From Symsagittifera roscoffensis (taxonomy: Eukaryota; Xenacoelomorpha; Acoela; Convolutidae), in the NCBI RefSeq assembly GCF_963678635.1, contig NC_087063.1, forward strand, positions 39,384,759-39,448,758: DNA of 64,000 bases. The letters run 5' to 3'. Both the position numbers and the translations under genes were made by a program. Positions 19,919 through 30,000 of the stretch are shown piece by piece. The stretch's first letter is position 1; every line of letters starts with the position of its first letter. The notes beneath the pieces are model-generated. The model made no database searches and was not told the DNA's origin. It saw nothing but the letters and a program-made list of their open reading frames with translations.

Positions 19919-20612
19919 ATGAATAAGATCATTTCAACAAAAGATCGTCTGTTTATGTCCGTTTCAGGTCCCTCGGGATCTGGCAAAACTGATTTAATTT
20001 TTCAAATGTTTCTCAAAGGTACATTCTATCCATCATATAACAAGATATTTTATTTTTATCTTCACGATCAACCCAAATACCGTTCCTTTGTTTCTCACAA
20101 CAAATTTGATTTTGAATTTATAAAATTGTCCAGCTTTGAAATTGTTAATAACTTACGGGATTGTATGATTGTCTTTGTTGATACCTGTGAAGAAATTTTT
20201 AATGAAAAAGATTTTGTTAAATTAGCTACAGCAGGCCGACATAAAAATGTTCATGTTATTTATGTCAAGCACAATTTATTTCAGCAAAGTAAGCAATCAC
20301 GTACAATAGATTTGAATACAACTCACTTAATTTTGTTCAAATCACCTCGAGACATTCAACAAATTGATTATTTAGGCAGACAGTTGAAAAATTGCAAAAC
20401 TCCTCCGTCATGCGTATCAGTTGGCAACGAAAGAAGATTTCGGTCATCTGTTGATAGACTTGGATCCCAAAACTTCAGAATGTCTTCGTTATTCGTCAAA
20501 CATAGTTCCACCATCACCAACCAATTTCTATTTACCATCCTCAAAAGCAGTTATCACAACTCTTGAAAATGAAAGAGAAAGAATTATGTATATTAAAGCA
20601 AATGCTCAATAG
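19919..20612 (+). pseudogene. Polinton genome-packaging ATPase (FtsK/HerA, A32-like)
   Basis: Start at ATG 19919 (MNKIISTKDRLFMSV). Walker A is GPSGSGKTDL at about residues 19-28. The Walker B region is MIVFVDTCEEIF. The sensor-like NLFQQSKQSRTIDLN and the block HLILFKSPRDIQQIDYLGRQL follow, which are typical of Polinton, adintovirus and virophage packaging ATPases. After about 20410 the conserved C-terminal end (FGHLLIDLDPKT, then LRYSSNIVPP) continues in another frame to 20612, so a frameshift is present. The protein would pump DNA into the capsid. The usual acidic pair of Walker B appears here as CEE. Confidence 0.85.
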
Positions 20613-20955
20613 TCGCCATTGTAGATCAATTTTGACAGGAGCTGATTCAAATTTTATTAGATTTCTTTGCGATTGTTTTGTGAATGATTTTCTGGGACAT
20701 GTTCCAGCTAACAAAAGTTTCATCGAGAGTAAGAAAATACCATTTGGAAAAATTGTTGACCCTAAGTTTAGTATCCGAGAAAAACTAAAAGTTTTGGCAA
20801 ACAATATTTCACTGGTTAAATCAATCTGGTTACATTTACCTGAAAAACTAGAACCTCAGGCATGTATGCTGAAGAATTCATCCTCATTCCTCGAAAAACA
20901 TATGCTCCAGATGAAAAAACTGCACCACAATCTCAAATCTTTCATAATCCATTAA
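20563..20955 (+). CDS. Conserved small Polinton protein, 130 aa
   Basis: MKMKEKELCILKQMLNSRHC, then RSILTGADSNFIRFLCDCFVN, DFLGHVP and a Lys-rich region. The pattern of a helix, then ILTxxDxxFIxxLCxCxxNxLxGxVP, resembles a short ORF common in animal Polintons and adomavirus-like elements. Its role is unknown; a virion or DNA-binding role is often supposed. It overlaps both the end of the ATPase gene and the beginning of the next ORF. Confidence 0.55.
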   Translation: MKMKEKELCILKQMLNSRHCRSILTGADSNFIRFLCDCFVNDFLGHVPANKSFIESKKIPFGKIVDPKFSIREKLKVLANNISLVKSIWLHLPEKLEPQACMLKNSSSFLEKHMLQMKKLHHNLKSFIIH

Positions 20956-21779
20956 TTAACGACAAATCATCTCAACTCAATTACATACAACGAGTTCGAG
21001 AACGAAATATCAGCCGTGACTCTCCACCACCATTAAACCCAACATCTCCTATTCCTTTAACCCCTAATAATTTATCTGCACTTACTAATTTCAGTGATGA
21101 TGGTGATGATGAAGCAGAAAAAAATTTTGAATCATACAATTCACTGCAGCAGACAAGCTCAAAGAGAACAGAAAAAAACGATGAAAAAAGTAATGGAAAA
21201 ACCGCTGAAGTGTTTCGAAAGGTTATGGAATCCATTCAAGAGCAATTGGAAGCTAATAAATTGGAAAGGGCAAACATCGTGCTAAAGCAGTTGTTCAAAG
21301 TTGAATCCTTGACTTTAGACGTTGACGGATATGTTTTAGTTCAAGGAAAACCAACACGCGTTAAAATTGAATCTTTTTTGTACGATACACAGCAAAACAC
21401 AAAAAAACTTGAGGGTGTTTTTTATCCACAAATTTTGAAAGAACTGAATCTTGATCCTAGCTTAGTGTCCAACACTTATGCCAAACAGATTCTCCGCTCG
21501 CTTAAGAGCGAAGCAGTTAAGCCCTCAACTTCTTCCTCCTTCGTCTCCGACGACAACCCGACAACTGAGTACTCGAAGAGATCAAAACCCTCCTCTTCGA
21601 AGACTCGATCGACAACTCTCAAACCCAAAACCAAGCAATCCGACAAAAGAAAAATCCAGAAAAAAGAATTTTTCCCCACCACCAACGACGACGATGTCGA
21701 CGATGATAAAAACTATGAAAGCAGTAAAGAATCGTTTGCGACGACGTCAACAAAAGAATGGAAATCCTACTATCAGTGA
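20862..21779 (+). CDS. Polinton hypothetical protein, 305 aa, possible PY-type
   Basis: Starts MYAEEFILIPRKTYAPDE. The FILIPRKTY opening is common to a long, disordered Polinton protein. Residues 45-110 are Pro/Ser/Asp-rich. About 115-205 is a helical domain (AEVFRKVMESIQEQLEANK, then LTLDVDGYVLVQGK and FYPQILKELNLDPS), and 210-305 is a low-complexity Ser/Lys/Asp tail. The ORF is intact. Its 3' end overlaps the integrase start. No enzymatic motif is seen. Confidence 0.6.
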   Translation: MYAEEFILIPRKTYAPDEKTAPQSQIFHNPLINDKSSQLNYIQRVRERNISRDSPPPLNPTSPIPLTPNNLSALTNFSDDGDDEAEKNFESYNSLQQTSSKRTEKNDEKSNGKTAEVFRKVMESIQEQLEANKLERANIVLKQLFKVESLTLDVDGYVLVQGKPTRVKIESFLYDTQQNTKKLEGVFYPQILKELNLDPSLVSNTYAKQILRSLKSEAVKPSTSSSFVSDDNPTTEYSKRSKPSSSKTRSTTLKPKTKQSDKRKIQKKEFFPTTNDDDVDDDKNYESSKESFATTSTKEWKSYYQ

Positions 21780-22709
21780 AGAAAAGAAACTCAAATTACT
21801 CTACACGAAAGGTCCAGCTGCATTTGGTAGCGTTAAAAATTTAACAAATGCTAGTCAACTCTCACCAAAAAAAGTTTAAAAAATCTGAGATCTCAATCAG
21901 CACATACAAAGTATGGATTGTTTCGTAAAACATATCCTCGGCTAAAAGTGATTGTTAACGATATCAACGAAATTTGGTCTCTTGACTTGGCTTATGTTGA
22001 TAAATTGGCTAAATATAACCGAGGGGTACGATGTTTGTTAGTTGCTGTCAATTGTCTCTCTCGCTACTTACGAGTGGAACCCCTGAAGACCAAATATGCT
22101 AAGGAAACAACCGAAGCTTTCAAAAAAATGATCAAAACAAAACAACCAAAAAAAGTTTGGGTTGACAAAGGCACCGAGTTTAAAGGAGAGTTCGAAAAGT
22201 TATGTACTAAACGAGAAATCATCAAATACAATACTCACAGTGAAAAAAAATCAGCGTTTGCCGAAAGAAACATTCGATCGTTGAAATGTATTATGTACAA
22301 ATACTTGGAGTTTGAATGGACTTACAGTTATATTGAAAAATTACAAAGTTTTGTTCAAACGATTAACTCACGCGTTAATAGAGTAACAAAATTGGCTCCA
22401 AACAAGGTCACAAGAAAACATGTAACTGCTTTAGTTTCATTAATTGCAAACAGTTCATCGAAGTTGGTACAGAAACCAAAATTTTATGTTGGTGACTATG
22501 TGCGAATAGCGAAGACTGACTTGCCTTTTAGAAAAGGTTACAAGCAGATTTTTACAGACGAAGTTTTTGAAATAGTTGCCATTCCTACTGTAAACCCTCC
22601 AACATACAGTCTCATTGATGCGGAAAAGAAAGAAATCAGCGGAAAATTTTATGAAAAAGAACTTAGTTTAATTGGAAACAAAGCTGATTATAACGAAAAT
22701 GGGCAGTGA
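21694..22709 (+). pseudogene. Polinton retroviral-type (DDE) integrase, one frameshift
   Basis: The likely start is ATG 21694 (MSTMIKTMKAVKNR), with a family-typical N-terminal YTKGPAAFGSVKNL. The first frame stops at 21879; the rest (from about 21876 to 22709) lies in another frame, with the shift near the A run at 21866-21872. The catalytic core is complete in the second part: LDLAYVD (first Asp), WVDKGTEF (second Asp) and SAFAERNIRSLK (Glu). A C-terminal SH3-like tail (YVGDYVRIAKTD) follows. It would catalyse insertion with 6-bp target duplication, which matches what is seen at the element ends. Confidence 0.9.
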
Positions 22710-23568
22710 TGAGTTTACTGTACATTTGATTTCAACAGCATCAATGGATTATTTCCCAGACAACACTTTGGCCAGTTTTAGAAATTTTTGTAAAGAAGAA
22801 ATAGCTTTAGACGGAGATTGGAGAGTTGCTCTCTAAGAAATAATTTTCCCCACAAAATTAAACAATGTTACTGATGAGGAATTTACGTACTTCAGAGCAT
22901 CCGAAGTAGTAGCCAGTAAATCCAACGCTGGCAATCGGAATACAATTTCCAGACCCTAATATGGCGAAAAAATTTTTATCAAATCAGAAGAATACACTTT
23001 TATAGAACAATTGATTAACGAGATAAAAACAAAACTCAAAGACAAAATTCATTTTGATGCGAGTCCTCAAGAAATCACGAATAGCATGAGCATTTGGATG
23101 AACGCAAATGAAGGAATCTCATTCCCAAGTCCCCAAATACCCAGTCTGTTAGGCTACAATGCAAAGCTTGATGAGAACGGTGAATATCACATTGGTTACA
23201 AAATGATACCCTCCTTCGATGCATCTTATGAGGGAAACGAACTGTACGAATCTCATTTCCCATATGACTTATCAAGTGGGACAAGTCTAATTTTTGTCTA
23301 TATTGACATTATTCAATACCAAACTGTTGGTGATGCAAAGGACCCATTGTTACGCGTCATTGATTCAAATAGACGCATCAAAAACGGTAGTGCCTGCAGC
23401 ATTGAACCTAATCATCGAAAAAACTTCACTAATTTAGACTACAAAAAATTATTCACTTCATCTGTACAATCAATATCGGTACAGTTGCGCACAGAAACTG
23501 GAAGACTAGTGCCCTTTGCAGGAACTGGTAAAGTTGTGTTGACTCTAGAATTCAAGCGCTTTGATTGA
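22699..23568 (+). pseudogene. Polinton minor capsid (penton-like) protein
   Basis: Start ATG 22699 (MGSDEFTVHLISTASMDYF). The family-typical opening (STASMDYFPDNTLASF, then LDGDWRVAL followed by EIIFP) is interrupted by TAA 22834-22836 directly after VAL. A second in-frame TAA lies at 22957-22959. From 22960 the same frame is open to the end, with LIFVYIDIIQYQTVGDAKDPLLRVI, a block shared by single-jelly-roll penton-like proteins of Polintons. The first TAA stands where family members usually have Gln, which is consistent with a C-to-T change. Confidence 0.85.
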
Positions 23569-23574
23569 AAACCA

Positions 23575-23994
23575 ATGGAACAAAATTATGCAAAGCAAGC
23601 TTCACTTCCTCATTTCTCTGGACACTACCGACAACGTGGCAGTGGATTTGGCGCTTTGGCTGCTGGTATTGGTCGTGTTGCTATACCGTTTACACGACCG
23701 GTTATTCTACCGGCTGCGAAAAAACTGGGCAGAGAACTTTTGATGAAAGCAGCGCCAGAACTAATTGATGTCGCTATGAAAAAGAAGTCTCCTAAGCAAG
23801 CATTGAAAAACACTGTCACAAAAACTGCAAGAAAACAACTCGGTGGTGGTAGACGTCGTCGAAAGACACCAATGAATGGATTACGAAGAAGAAGGTCAGT
23901 AGGGGCTCGAAAAAGAAAAACAACCATTCGAAGAAAAACCAGACCAGTGAGAAGTCGAGCAGATTTTTTCTCAAACATAAAAAATGATCGCTAA
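23575..23994 (+). CDS. Basic virion-like protein, 139 aa (pVI/pX-like)
   Basis: MEQNYAKQASLPHFSGHYRQ, followed by a hydrophobic/amphipathic stretch GSGFGALAAGIGRVAIPF and a strongly basic C-terminal end with runs of Arg/Lys (GGGRRRRKTPM, RRRRSVGARKRK). The arrangement, between the minor and major capsid genes, recalls small basic adenovirus core or cement proteins (pVI/pX) and the equivalent Polinton proteins. It is intact and its end overlaps the major capsid start by 11 bases. A role in DNA condensation or membrane disruption is inference. Confidence 0.6.
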   Translation: MEQNYAKQASLPHFSGHYRQRGSGFGALAAGIGRVAIPFTRPVILPAAKKLGRELLMKAAPELIDVAMKKKSPKQALKNTVTKTARKQLGGGRRRRKTPMNGLRRRRSVGARKRKTTIRRKTRPVRSRADFFSNIKNDR

Positions 23995-25291
23995 TTTGTT
24001 ACCCAATGAAGCTACCCATAGCTCTCTGGATTTGTTTGAAAAACAACCTCTTTTGATTACTTTTGAAAACGCTTTTGATCAAAAAATTGGACCTGTCTAT
24101 TCACCTAATGGACCAATGCTTGAATTTGAAATCACCGGTGACCGTAATAATTTTGTTGACCTGCAAAAAATTTATTTGGAAATACGATGCAAAGTAACGC
24201 AATCAAATGGAGCTGATCTGCGATACGACAACACTGGTCCTACTGTGTCTGATTCACCGTTCCTCGTAAACAACTCCCTGTATTCCCTTTTCTCTGACTG
24301 TACCCTCTCTGCTAATGGACTCAAAATCTCAAATGCCAATAGTAATTTTGCGCATAAAAGCTTTATTGGAACAGAATTTTCTAACAGCAAAGGAGCCAAG
24401 GACTCATGGCTTAAGTGTCAGGGATATCGTTTTGAAAACAATCCCGCTGCAATAGATGCAGCTGATTTCACATCTCAACGAGAACTGGTCCGTGAATCGA
24501 GGGAAATTTGGTTCTATGGACAGGCTGGAGTTAATTTTTTCACATGTGACAAGCATTTGTTGAGCGGTGTTACCCTCAGACTTTCCTACAGACGTTCTCA
24601 TGAAGACTTTCTCATTATATCGGAAGATGCTGCCAAGCATTACAAGCTGCAAATACTCGAAGCGAACCTATATGTTAGAAAAATGACTGTGACCGACCAT
24701 GTGCTCTCTGCCAATGAATCAACTTTGCTCAAAACTCCTGCGAACTACCCATATCAAGAAGAAATTACAAAAACATTTTTTGCAACAGCTGGTCAGCGCA
24801 GCTGGCAACAGGAAGATATTTTTGCTCGTGAACCGGTGAGACAAATTATCATAGCATTGAACACAAATAATGCATTTCTAGGAACAAACCGAACGAATCC
24901 TTTTCATTATCAAAAATTTGGATTGGAGCAAGTTACTTTGAGACGAAATGGTTTACCAATAGCAAGTACACCAATCAGTACACAAGATCATAAACGTCTC
25001 TTCTTCAACACACTATCAGCGCTGGGTTTGTTGCACTGCGGGCTGGGAATCACTCTGGATAACTACCAACAGCACTTTATTATGTGTTTTGATCTCACTA
25101 GCACACAGCAGGCAGCTCATGACTTCTTGCATCCAGAACTTACTAACTGCTCAGTTTCACTCGATCTTCAATTCTCAAACGCTTTGACAGCAAACCTGGA
25201 AATTTTTGTTTGTGGTATACGCTCATCCAATGTATTTATTACCTCCGACCGCAAAGTTACAAAGAACGTCCTTCCCATTTCGACAGTCTGA
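23984..25291 (+). CDS. Polinton major capsid protein (double jelly-roll)
   Basis: An intact 435-residue ORF starting MIANLLPNEATHSSLDLF. The opening block (NGPMLEFEITGDRNNFVDLQKIYLEIRC) and the middle block (LVNNSLYSLFSDCTLSANGLKISN) are the signature of the protein widely annotated as F54H12.2-like in animals, identified as the Polinton major capsid protein with two jelly rolls. Length and block order match the family. It is followed after two bases by the protease gene. It is the best preserved of the recognised Polinton genes, in contrast to its broken neighbours. Confidence 0.9.
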   Translation: MIANLLPNEATHSSLDLFEKQPLLITFENAFDQKIGPVYSPNGPMLEFEITGDRNNFVDLQKIYLEIRCKVTQSNGADLRYDNTGPTVSDSPFLVNNSLYSLFSDCTLSANGLKISNANSNFAHKSFIGTEFSNSKGAKDSWLKCQGYRFENNPAAIDAADFTSQRELVRESREIWFYGQAGVNFFTCDKHLLSGVTLRLSYRRSHEDFLIISEDAAKHYKLQILEANLYVRKMTVTDHVLSANESTLLKTPANYPYQEEITKTFFATAGQRSWQQEDIFAREPVRQIIIALNTNNAFLGTNRTNPFHYQKFGLEQVTLRRNGLPIASTPISTQDHKRLFFNTLSALGLLHCGLGITLDNYQQHFIMCFDLTSTQQAAHDFLHPELTNCSVSLDLQFSNALTANLEIFVCGIRSSNVFITSDRKVTKNVLPISTV

Positions 25292-25293
25292 AA

Positions 25294-25740
25294 ATGGATG
25301 AAATCCAGTTGCAGGACCTCATTCAGAATTGTAAACATCTGAAATATAAGTTTTTTGGAGTATTTGCAGCCGACAATTTTCCACCTCACATCCCAAACAA
25401 TATCTTTATGATTGTGAACACTTCAAAATCAGATTCTCCGGGGACACATTGAATTGTGATATGCAACAGAAGAAATGTTTTATACTTCGCTGATCCTCTC
25501 GGTCTTCCTCTTTGGCAGTACACCAATCTGTATAAACGATTGAACGAGAATTTTCATCAGGTGACTGAATTGATGACAAACTTTCCCATGCAAGACTCAA
25601 ACTCTACCACAGGCGGTTCTTTTTGTATTTATATTGCACATTTGATTTTTGATAAAAACTTTAATGGTGATGCTTCTGATTTTGTTTACATAACTGATCA
25701 TGTTTTGAAACGTTTCCTAACTCACATGCTTACCCATTAA
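25294..25740 (+). pseudogene. Adenain-like maturation cysteine protease, inactivated
   Basis: Start ATG 25294. Family blocks are seen: FFGVFAADNFP, then the catalytic-His block ending in PGTH, then VLYFADPLGLP and MQDSNSTTGGSFCIYIAHL. Two lesions matter. An in-frame TGA (25450-25452) falls directly after the catalytic His, where the family has Trp. The residue expected to be the nucleophilic Cys, in the S-x-x-C-G-x-(F/Y)-C block, is Gly (codon 25612-25614). After the TGA the frame is open to 25740. The enzyme would have cut capsid precursors. Confidence 0.85.
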
Positions 25741-25753
25741 CTAACGATTTATT

Positions 25754-25969
25754 ATGGTTGATTTATACATTTTACAATTTAATTTCGAACAATACATTCT
25801 TTTAGTAATTGAAATTTTACCCATAGCAGTAATTCGAGAAGTTAAGCTTTTTATCAAAGTGAGAAAAAAGTACAAAATCGATCTATGGGGGGATATCACC
25901 ATACCAGTAACTGTTGCCTCCTTTCAGTACAATTTCCGGACGGGTTTCGAAACGCCGCCTTTCGGCTGA
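25754..25969 (+). CDS. Small hydrophobic hypothetical ORF, 71 aa
   Basis: MVDLYILQFNFEQYILLVIEILPIAV, then a basic region VKLFIKVRKKYKID. It could be a short membrane protein, but with this base composition it could also be chance. No family recognised. Confidence 0.25.
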   Translation: MVDLYILQFNFEQYILLVIEILPIAVIREVKLFIKVRKKYKIDLWGDITIPVTVASFQYNFRTGFETPPFG

Positions 25970-26624
25970 GAGTCGAGCGCCATGTGTTTTCCTCTACTCG
26001 GACCCCAAGAAATTTTGTTCCACTTCAATTTTATAGTAACAAGTTAGGTACAAGTCTTAGAAATGGTTGCAGCAAAATTAATGGGCACTTTTGGCTTTCA
26101 TCAGTGTTCTCGTTTCTCAAGATCTTTAGCCACTTCAACCTTTTAGCTCTTTCGATCTTTCTATAAAATCAAAGCTTTTGTCATAGATTTCAGACATTTT
26201 TTAGTCTCCTGTAGACACGGAAAATGGAAATGTCGAAATTTTCAAGCCAATTTCATTATTTTAGAGTTTTCAGTGTTTCGTAATTTTTCCTTATTTTTTA
26301 GCTTCATTTGGCTTAAAGTAATTTTTCATTCTTATTTTGGTCAAATTGATTATCAATTTTTGCCTAAATAGAGGTGGCGGCCGCCGCACTTGACGAATTT
26401 TGCTTTCTTCGAGAATCAGCAATAAAACATGCATTTTTGAAGGAAATCATTCACCGCAGGCAACAGTTAAGTTACGCTGCCAAAATCTTGTGCTTTCCTA
26501 TATACCATATAGTTTGGTCGCATATAATAGGTATATAACGTCATTTTACATGTAAACAAACCAATACCCCCAAACTTTAGAAAAGAAAACATGCACCGAC
26601 CAAAACTTAATTCCATTCCCGCTT
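25970..26624. other. Polinton right subterminal region, no gene seen
   Basis: Noncoding A/T-rich sequence between the last ORF and the right inverted repeat. One G/C-rich word (GGTGGCGGCCGCCGC near 26373) stands out; it is a near palindrome of unknown meaning. Confidence 0.6.
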
Positions 26625-26880
26625 CCACAACGTTCAGTGGGAATACTCAATAATATACCGAAGTTTTACATGAGGACTATTAGGTATAAAATTATACATG
26701 GTGACAATTAGGATTATTACATAGTGACCATTGGGTATAAAATTATACATGGTGATAATTAGGATTATTACATAGTGACCATTGCTGATCATTTAATATA
26801 TGGTGACCATTATGATTTATACCTAATGGTCATCCATGTATGACAACCCCCCGATCCTAACGCACTATATGCATACTACT
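26625..26880. repeat. Polinton right terminal inverted repeat
   Basis: Right arm, about 256 bp, 50 bp longer than the left arm because a segment of about 54 bp (ATTATACATGGTGA through TAGTGACCATTG) is tandemly duplicated here only. This is a polymorphism between arms that should be identical after fresh replication, so the two ends have diverged since insertion or were generated unequally. Confidence 0.9.
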
Positions 26881-26886
26881 GTCGCC
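26881..26886. repeat. Polinton target-site duplication, right (GTCGCC)
   Basis: Second copy of the 6-bp duplication. The host sequence beyond it is the N-terminal half of the copy A macro domain. Confidence 0.95.
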
Positions 26887-27062
26887 TTCGTCACCAAGAA
26901 CCATAGGTGTTTCCCTGGTATTTGCACGGCTGCCGGTGGCAACGCTGCTACACTCCCTACTCCTGGTCTTTGCTTCCGTGAAAACTCATATATTTTATAC
27001 TCTCTCCTAAAGTCGGCTGCTAATGCTGTTCTAAAACTCATATCTCCCTCGTCTTCTTCGTA
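26887..27062 (-). pseudogene. Copy A Pol, N-terminal half of macro domain
   Basis: Minus-strand reading gives DMSFRTALAADFRREYK, then SRKQRPGVGSVAALPPAAVQ, IPGKHLWFLVTKAT and the target duplication. It matches copy C (DVSFKTALAADFKREYK; QRPGVGGVIALPP; LVTKAT). To the right of about 27062 the homology to Pol stops and the sequence becomes the truncated giant ORF of copy B. The C-terminal half of this domain is at 8052-8262. Confidence 0.85.
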
Positions 27063-30000
27063 GCGTTTTCCAATCTTGGTGTCAGGAAGGGCCATCTGCC
27101 TCTTTCTTGTGTCAGTCGATACACCATCGACTCCAGTTGCTTCTCCGTTGCGGCTACGTTCTTCCTTTCATTGCTCGGTCCTCTAGACTTACTGGTGGAG
27201 CTTGTGATAGTTAACTCCGTGCTTCGAAACCACAGGCTGGCCGTCAGGTGAGTTACTATTGGATGATCATCCCCTATAGCCGGACTGAGCTTGAGTTGCC
27301 TGGCGAAGTTTGATATCTCCAGCAAGAGGACCTCGTCCAATACAATGAGGATATCTGCCAACTCGTAGAAGCCCCTCAACGCGTGGGTCACATCCGCCCA
27401 CGCCGCCGCCAGTTCTGACTTGCGAAGCCTCAAGTTCGTCGGTTCCAACTCTCGATTGGGAGCTGCCATCAGGATACGCCACCCATTCCCTTCAGCTATC
27501 AAGATCAAGACCGCATATACAAATTGCAGAGCGGGAGGCATGATCGCGTACCCGGGGGATGTCGTGAACACCACTCTTGTCTTGGGACCAAATCGTGAGG
27601 TAACGTTCTCCTGTACCTCATTCATCGCTGCAAATAACGTCTGGATAGCTTCCCAGATTCTCTTCGGCGCTGGTTCATCACCCTTGAGCTGCTCAAGAAA
27701 CCCCGTCGCATGCAGGTGGTCATTTATTCCCGCAAGCAGTAGTAGCTCGGGCTCGCATGCATGTCCGATTTTATTGCTACCGCCAAGGTTAACATTTGGT
27801 TCAGCTCCGCTCCCGGCAGTGATTATATCAAAGTTTCCGGCCAGAACAACTTGGGAGACGTTCCCTCGAAGTCCGATCCCGCTATGATGACCACCCTCGC
27901 AGCGGCTGGGTCTGCTCTGTTTTAAACTGTCAAGGTCTTGGCCAATTGGTTGTTCCCGCAGGGTTTTCCGTATCTAGGATCGTCTGCCAACCTCGTACCT
28001 TCATAAGCGGCGTCCGGCAGTTCCATTTCCCTTGGGTCCAACAGCTTGTCCACCACCCTCAACTGTGCTGGAGTTGCCAACCTAATTCTGGCAATGCTTG
28101 TTCGATGCTTGGGAGGCTCCACTACGAGTCCCGGACTCCCCAGCAACTTGAGAGGCCTGTAATTGATGGGTCCCATGACCGATTTTGTGGGAATCCCAGT
28201 CAGATCCGCCGTCTCCATTATTTTCGCTTCCGCCAACTCTTGCCTGCACTCCAGATCTTCCAAGTCCAGCTCTTTTACCTTCTCACATATCTCGACCTAC
28301 TGGTCTCCGCTGGCCTCTCCACCCTCTTGCTCTCCACCACCACCACCGAGGATATTACCGAACTCTGAGGTGTTGATGACGTTGCCTCCTGGGCCTCCAT
28401 GGGTGCTGCGCCTGGTAATCTGGTCCGGCTGCTCCTCGAGTTGTCTCTAGAATCGGCCGTCGCTCCCAGGCGACTGGATAAAGTTCTTGGGTTGAAGAAA
28501 GGCGGATTTGGGGTGGCCCAAATGTGACCTGGGCCGTCTCTAGCAATTCTGCCTCCAACGCGCTTATGTGCCTTTGGAAGACATCATTCAACCATTTCAC
28601 TCCCCTGGGCCTGTCAAAGTGGATCCCGTCTGAGGATGCATCGTCGTGGAAAACAGATCGCTCCATCTGCTCGGCTATGTCCAGTAATCCAACGGGGAGG
28701 ACACTCCTTTGATGTATTTGCCTGAATATTTCGTTCAGGTTTCGCACCTTCGTGTTCATCTCCATCGCGTGTTGGTCCGCCTTCATGTTGTAAGGAATGG
28801 TACACACCGCGAGAATGGCAGGATCCATTTGAATCCGCAATTCCTCAAGGATGCAGCTCATCTTGTCATGTAGCCTCGTCACCTTCCTGGCCTCCCCCCT
28901 GGACATGTCATTCGTCCCGATCATTAGAGTTACCGTGTACACTCTTGCCATCCCTAGCATCTCAAGTGTTGCCAACATCTGTGGCGTCGCAGCTCCAGCT
29001 AAACTCAAGATCCCCGTTTGCCAATGTGATTGAATCCGGGTCAGCACCCGCAGCAGGCTGTCCCCTACGATCAAGTGGACCGCCCCCTCTGGCACACGTG
29101 GCTGCGTGAGGTATTCCACCCAAGCCGCGTCATGGAAGCAATCCCATGACTCTCTGTGCCGTGCTCCAATCCATACGATTGTGTCTGTGGTATCTGCCTT
29201 CTGTGTTCTTCTTGTAGCTTGAGATTACCACACTCCTGATAGGTTGCTCCCTCCATGTCGGGGGTAGCTCCACTCTTGCTGGACTCTCACGATTCCTTAG
29301 CTGTAGCCTCTCGTTCAATTCTTTCAGCCGTGACGAGCTACCGATCACCTGACTACCACTCGGGGTTGAACTTGGGGTATACCCAGGCAGTGCGACGTCC
29401 ATCAATGGACGTATCGTTTGTGTCTCTAGGCCACGCAGGGAGGACGTTGACTCAGTTGGTATCCACACCTCCAACCCTTCATTCATATGCTCCTGGGCCG
29501 CGCGGTCAAGGTTAAATCGTCCCTTCGATCTGGGAGCTTCGTCCACCTCCATACGCGACTCTGGTCTTGAGCCGGTAACCATTCGCTCCTTGGGCCTAGC
29601 CCCTTTCTGCATATCGAGCTCGCGTTGTCGTTGCTGGATTCTCTCAAGTTCCGACTTCAGCTGCTCACAATTCGCGGCATTCTCTCGCACTCTTTGTTCT
29701 TGTAGATGCTCGGCCTTCAGCATATCAAGTTCCCTCCGCGCTTGGTCCTTTTCGACGACCGCTTGATCTCTCTCCAGTTTTGCCTGATCTCTCTCAAGCT
29801 TCGCTTGATCCCGGTCGAGGTTCGCTTTGTTCCTCTCCCGCTGAGTCCTCTCAAGCTCTCTCTTCATAGTACTGAGGTCCGGATACGCTTCCCCCGTTTG
29901 TTGCGCTCGCGTCATTGATGGCATCTTACTCGTGCTCTGGCCCGTAGATCTTGCTGATGGTCTGATCGGTAGTGGGAACTCCCCTGCGCCATACTCGGTG

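Larger units (their letters stand above)
8269..26880. mobile_element. Polinton/Maverick DNA transposon (18.6 kb)
   Basis: A complete element with inverted termini beginning AGTAGTATGC, long terminal inverted repeats, and 6-bp target duplications. The gene set is diagnostic: protein-primed family-B DNA polymerase (minus strand), packaging ATPase, retroviral-type integrase, minor and major capsid proteins and an adenain-like cysteine protease (plus strand). It also has several lineage-specific small genes. Base composition is clearly more A/T-rich than the retroelement it interrupts. It carries at least five nonsense codons and at least six frameshifts, so it is not autonomous as sequenced, although the major capsid gene and several others are open. 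Confidence 0.97.
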
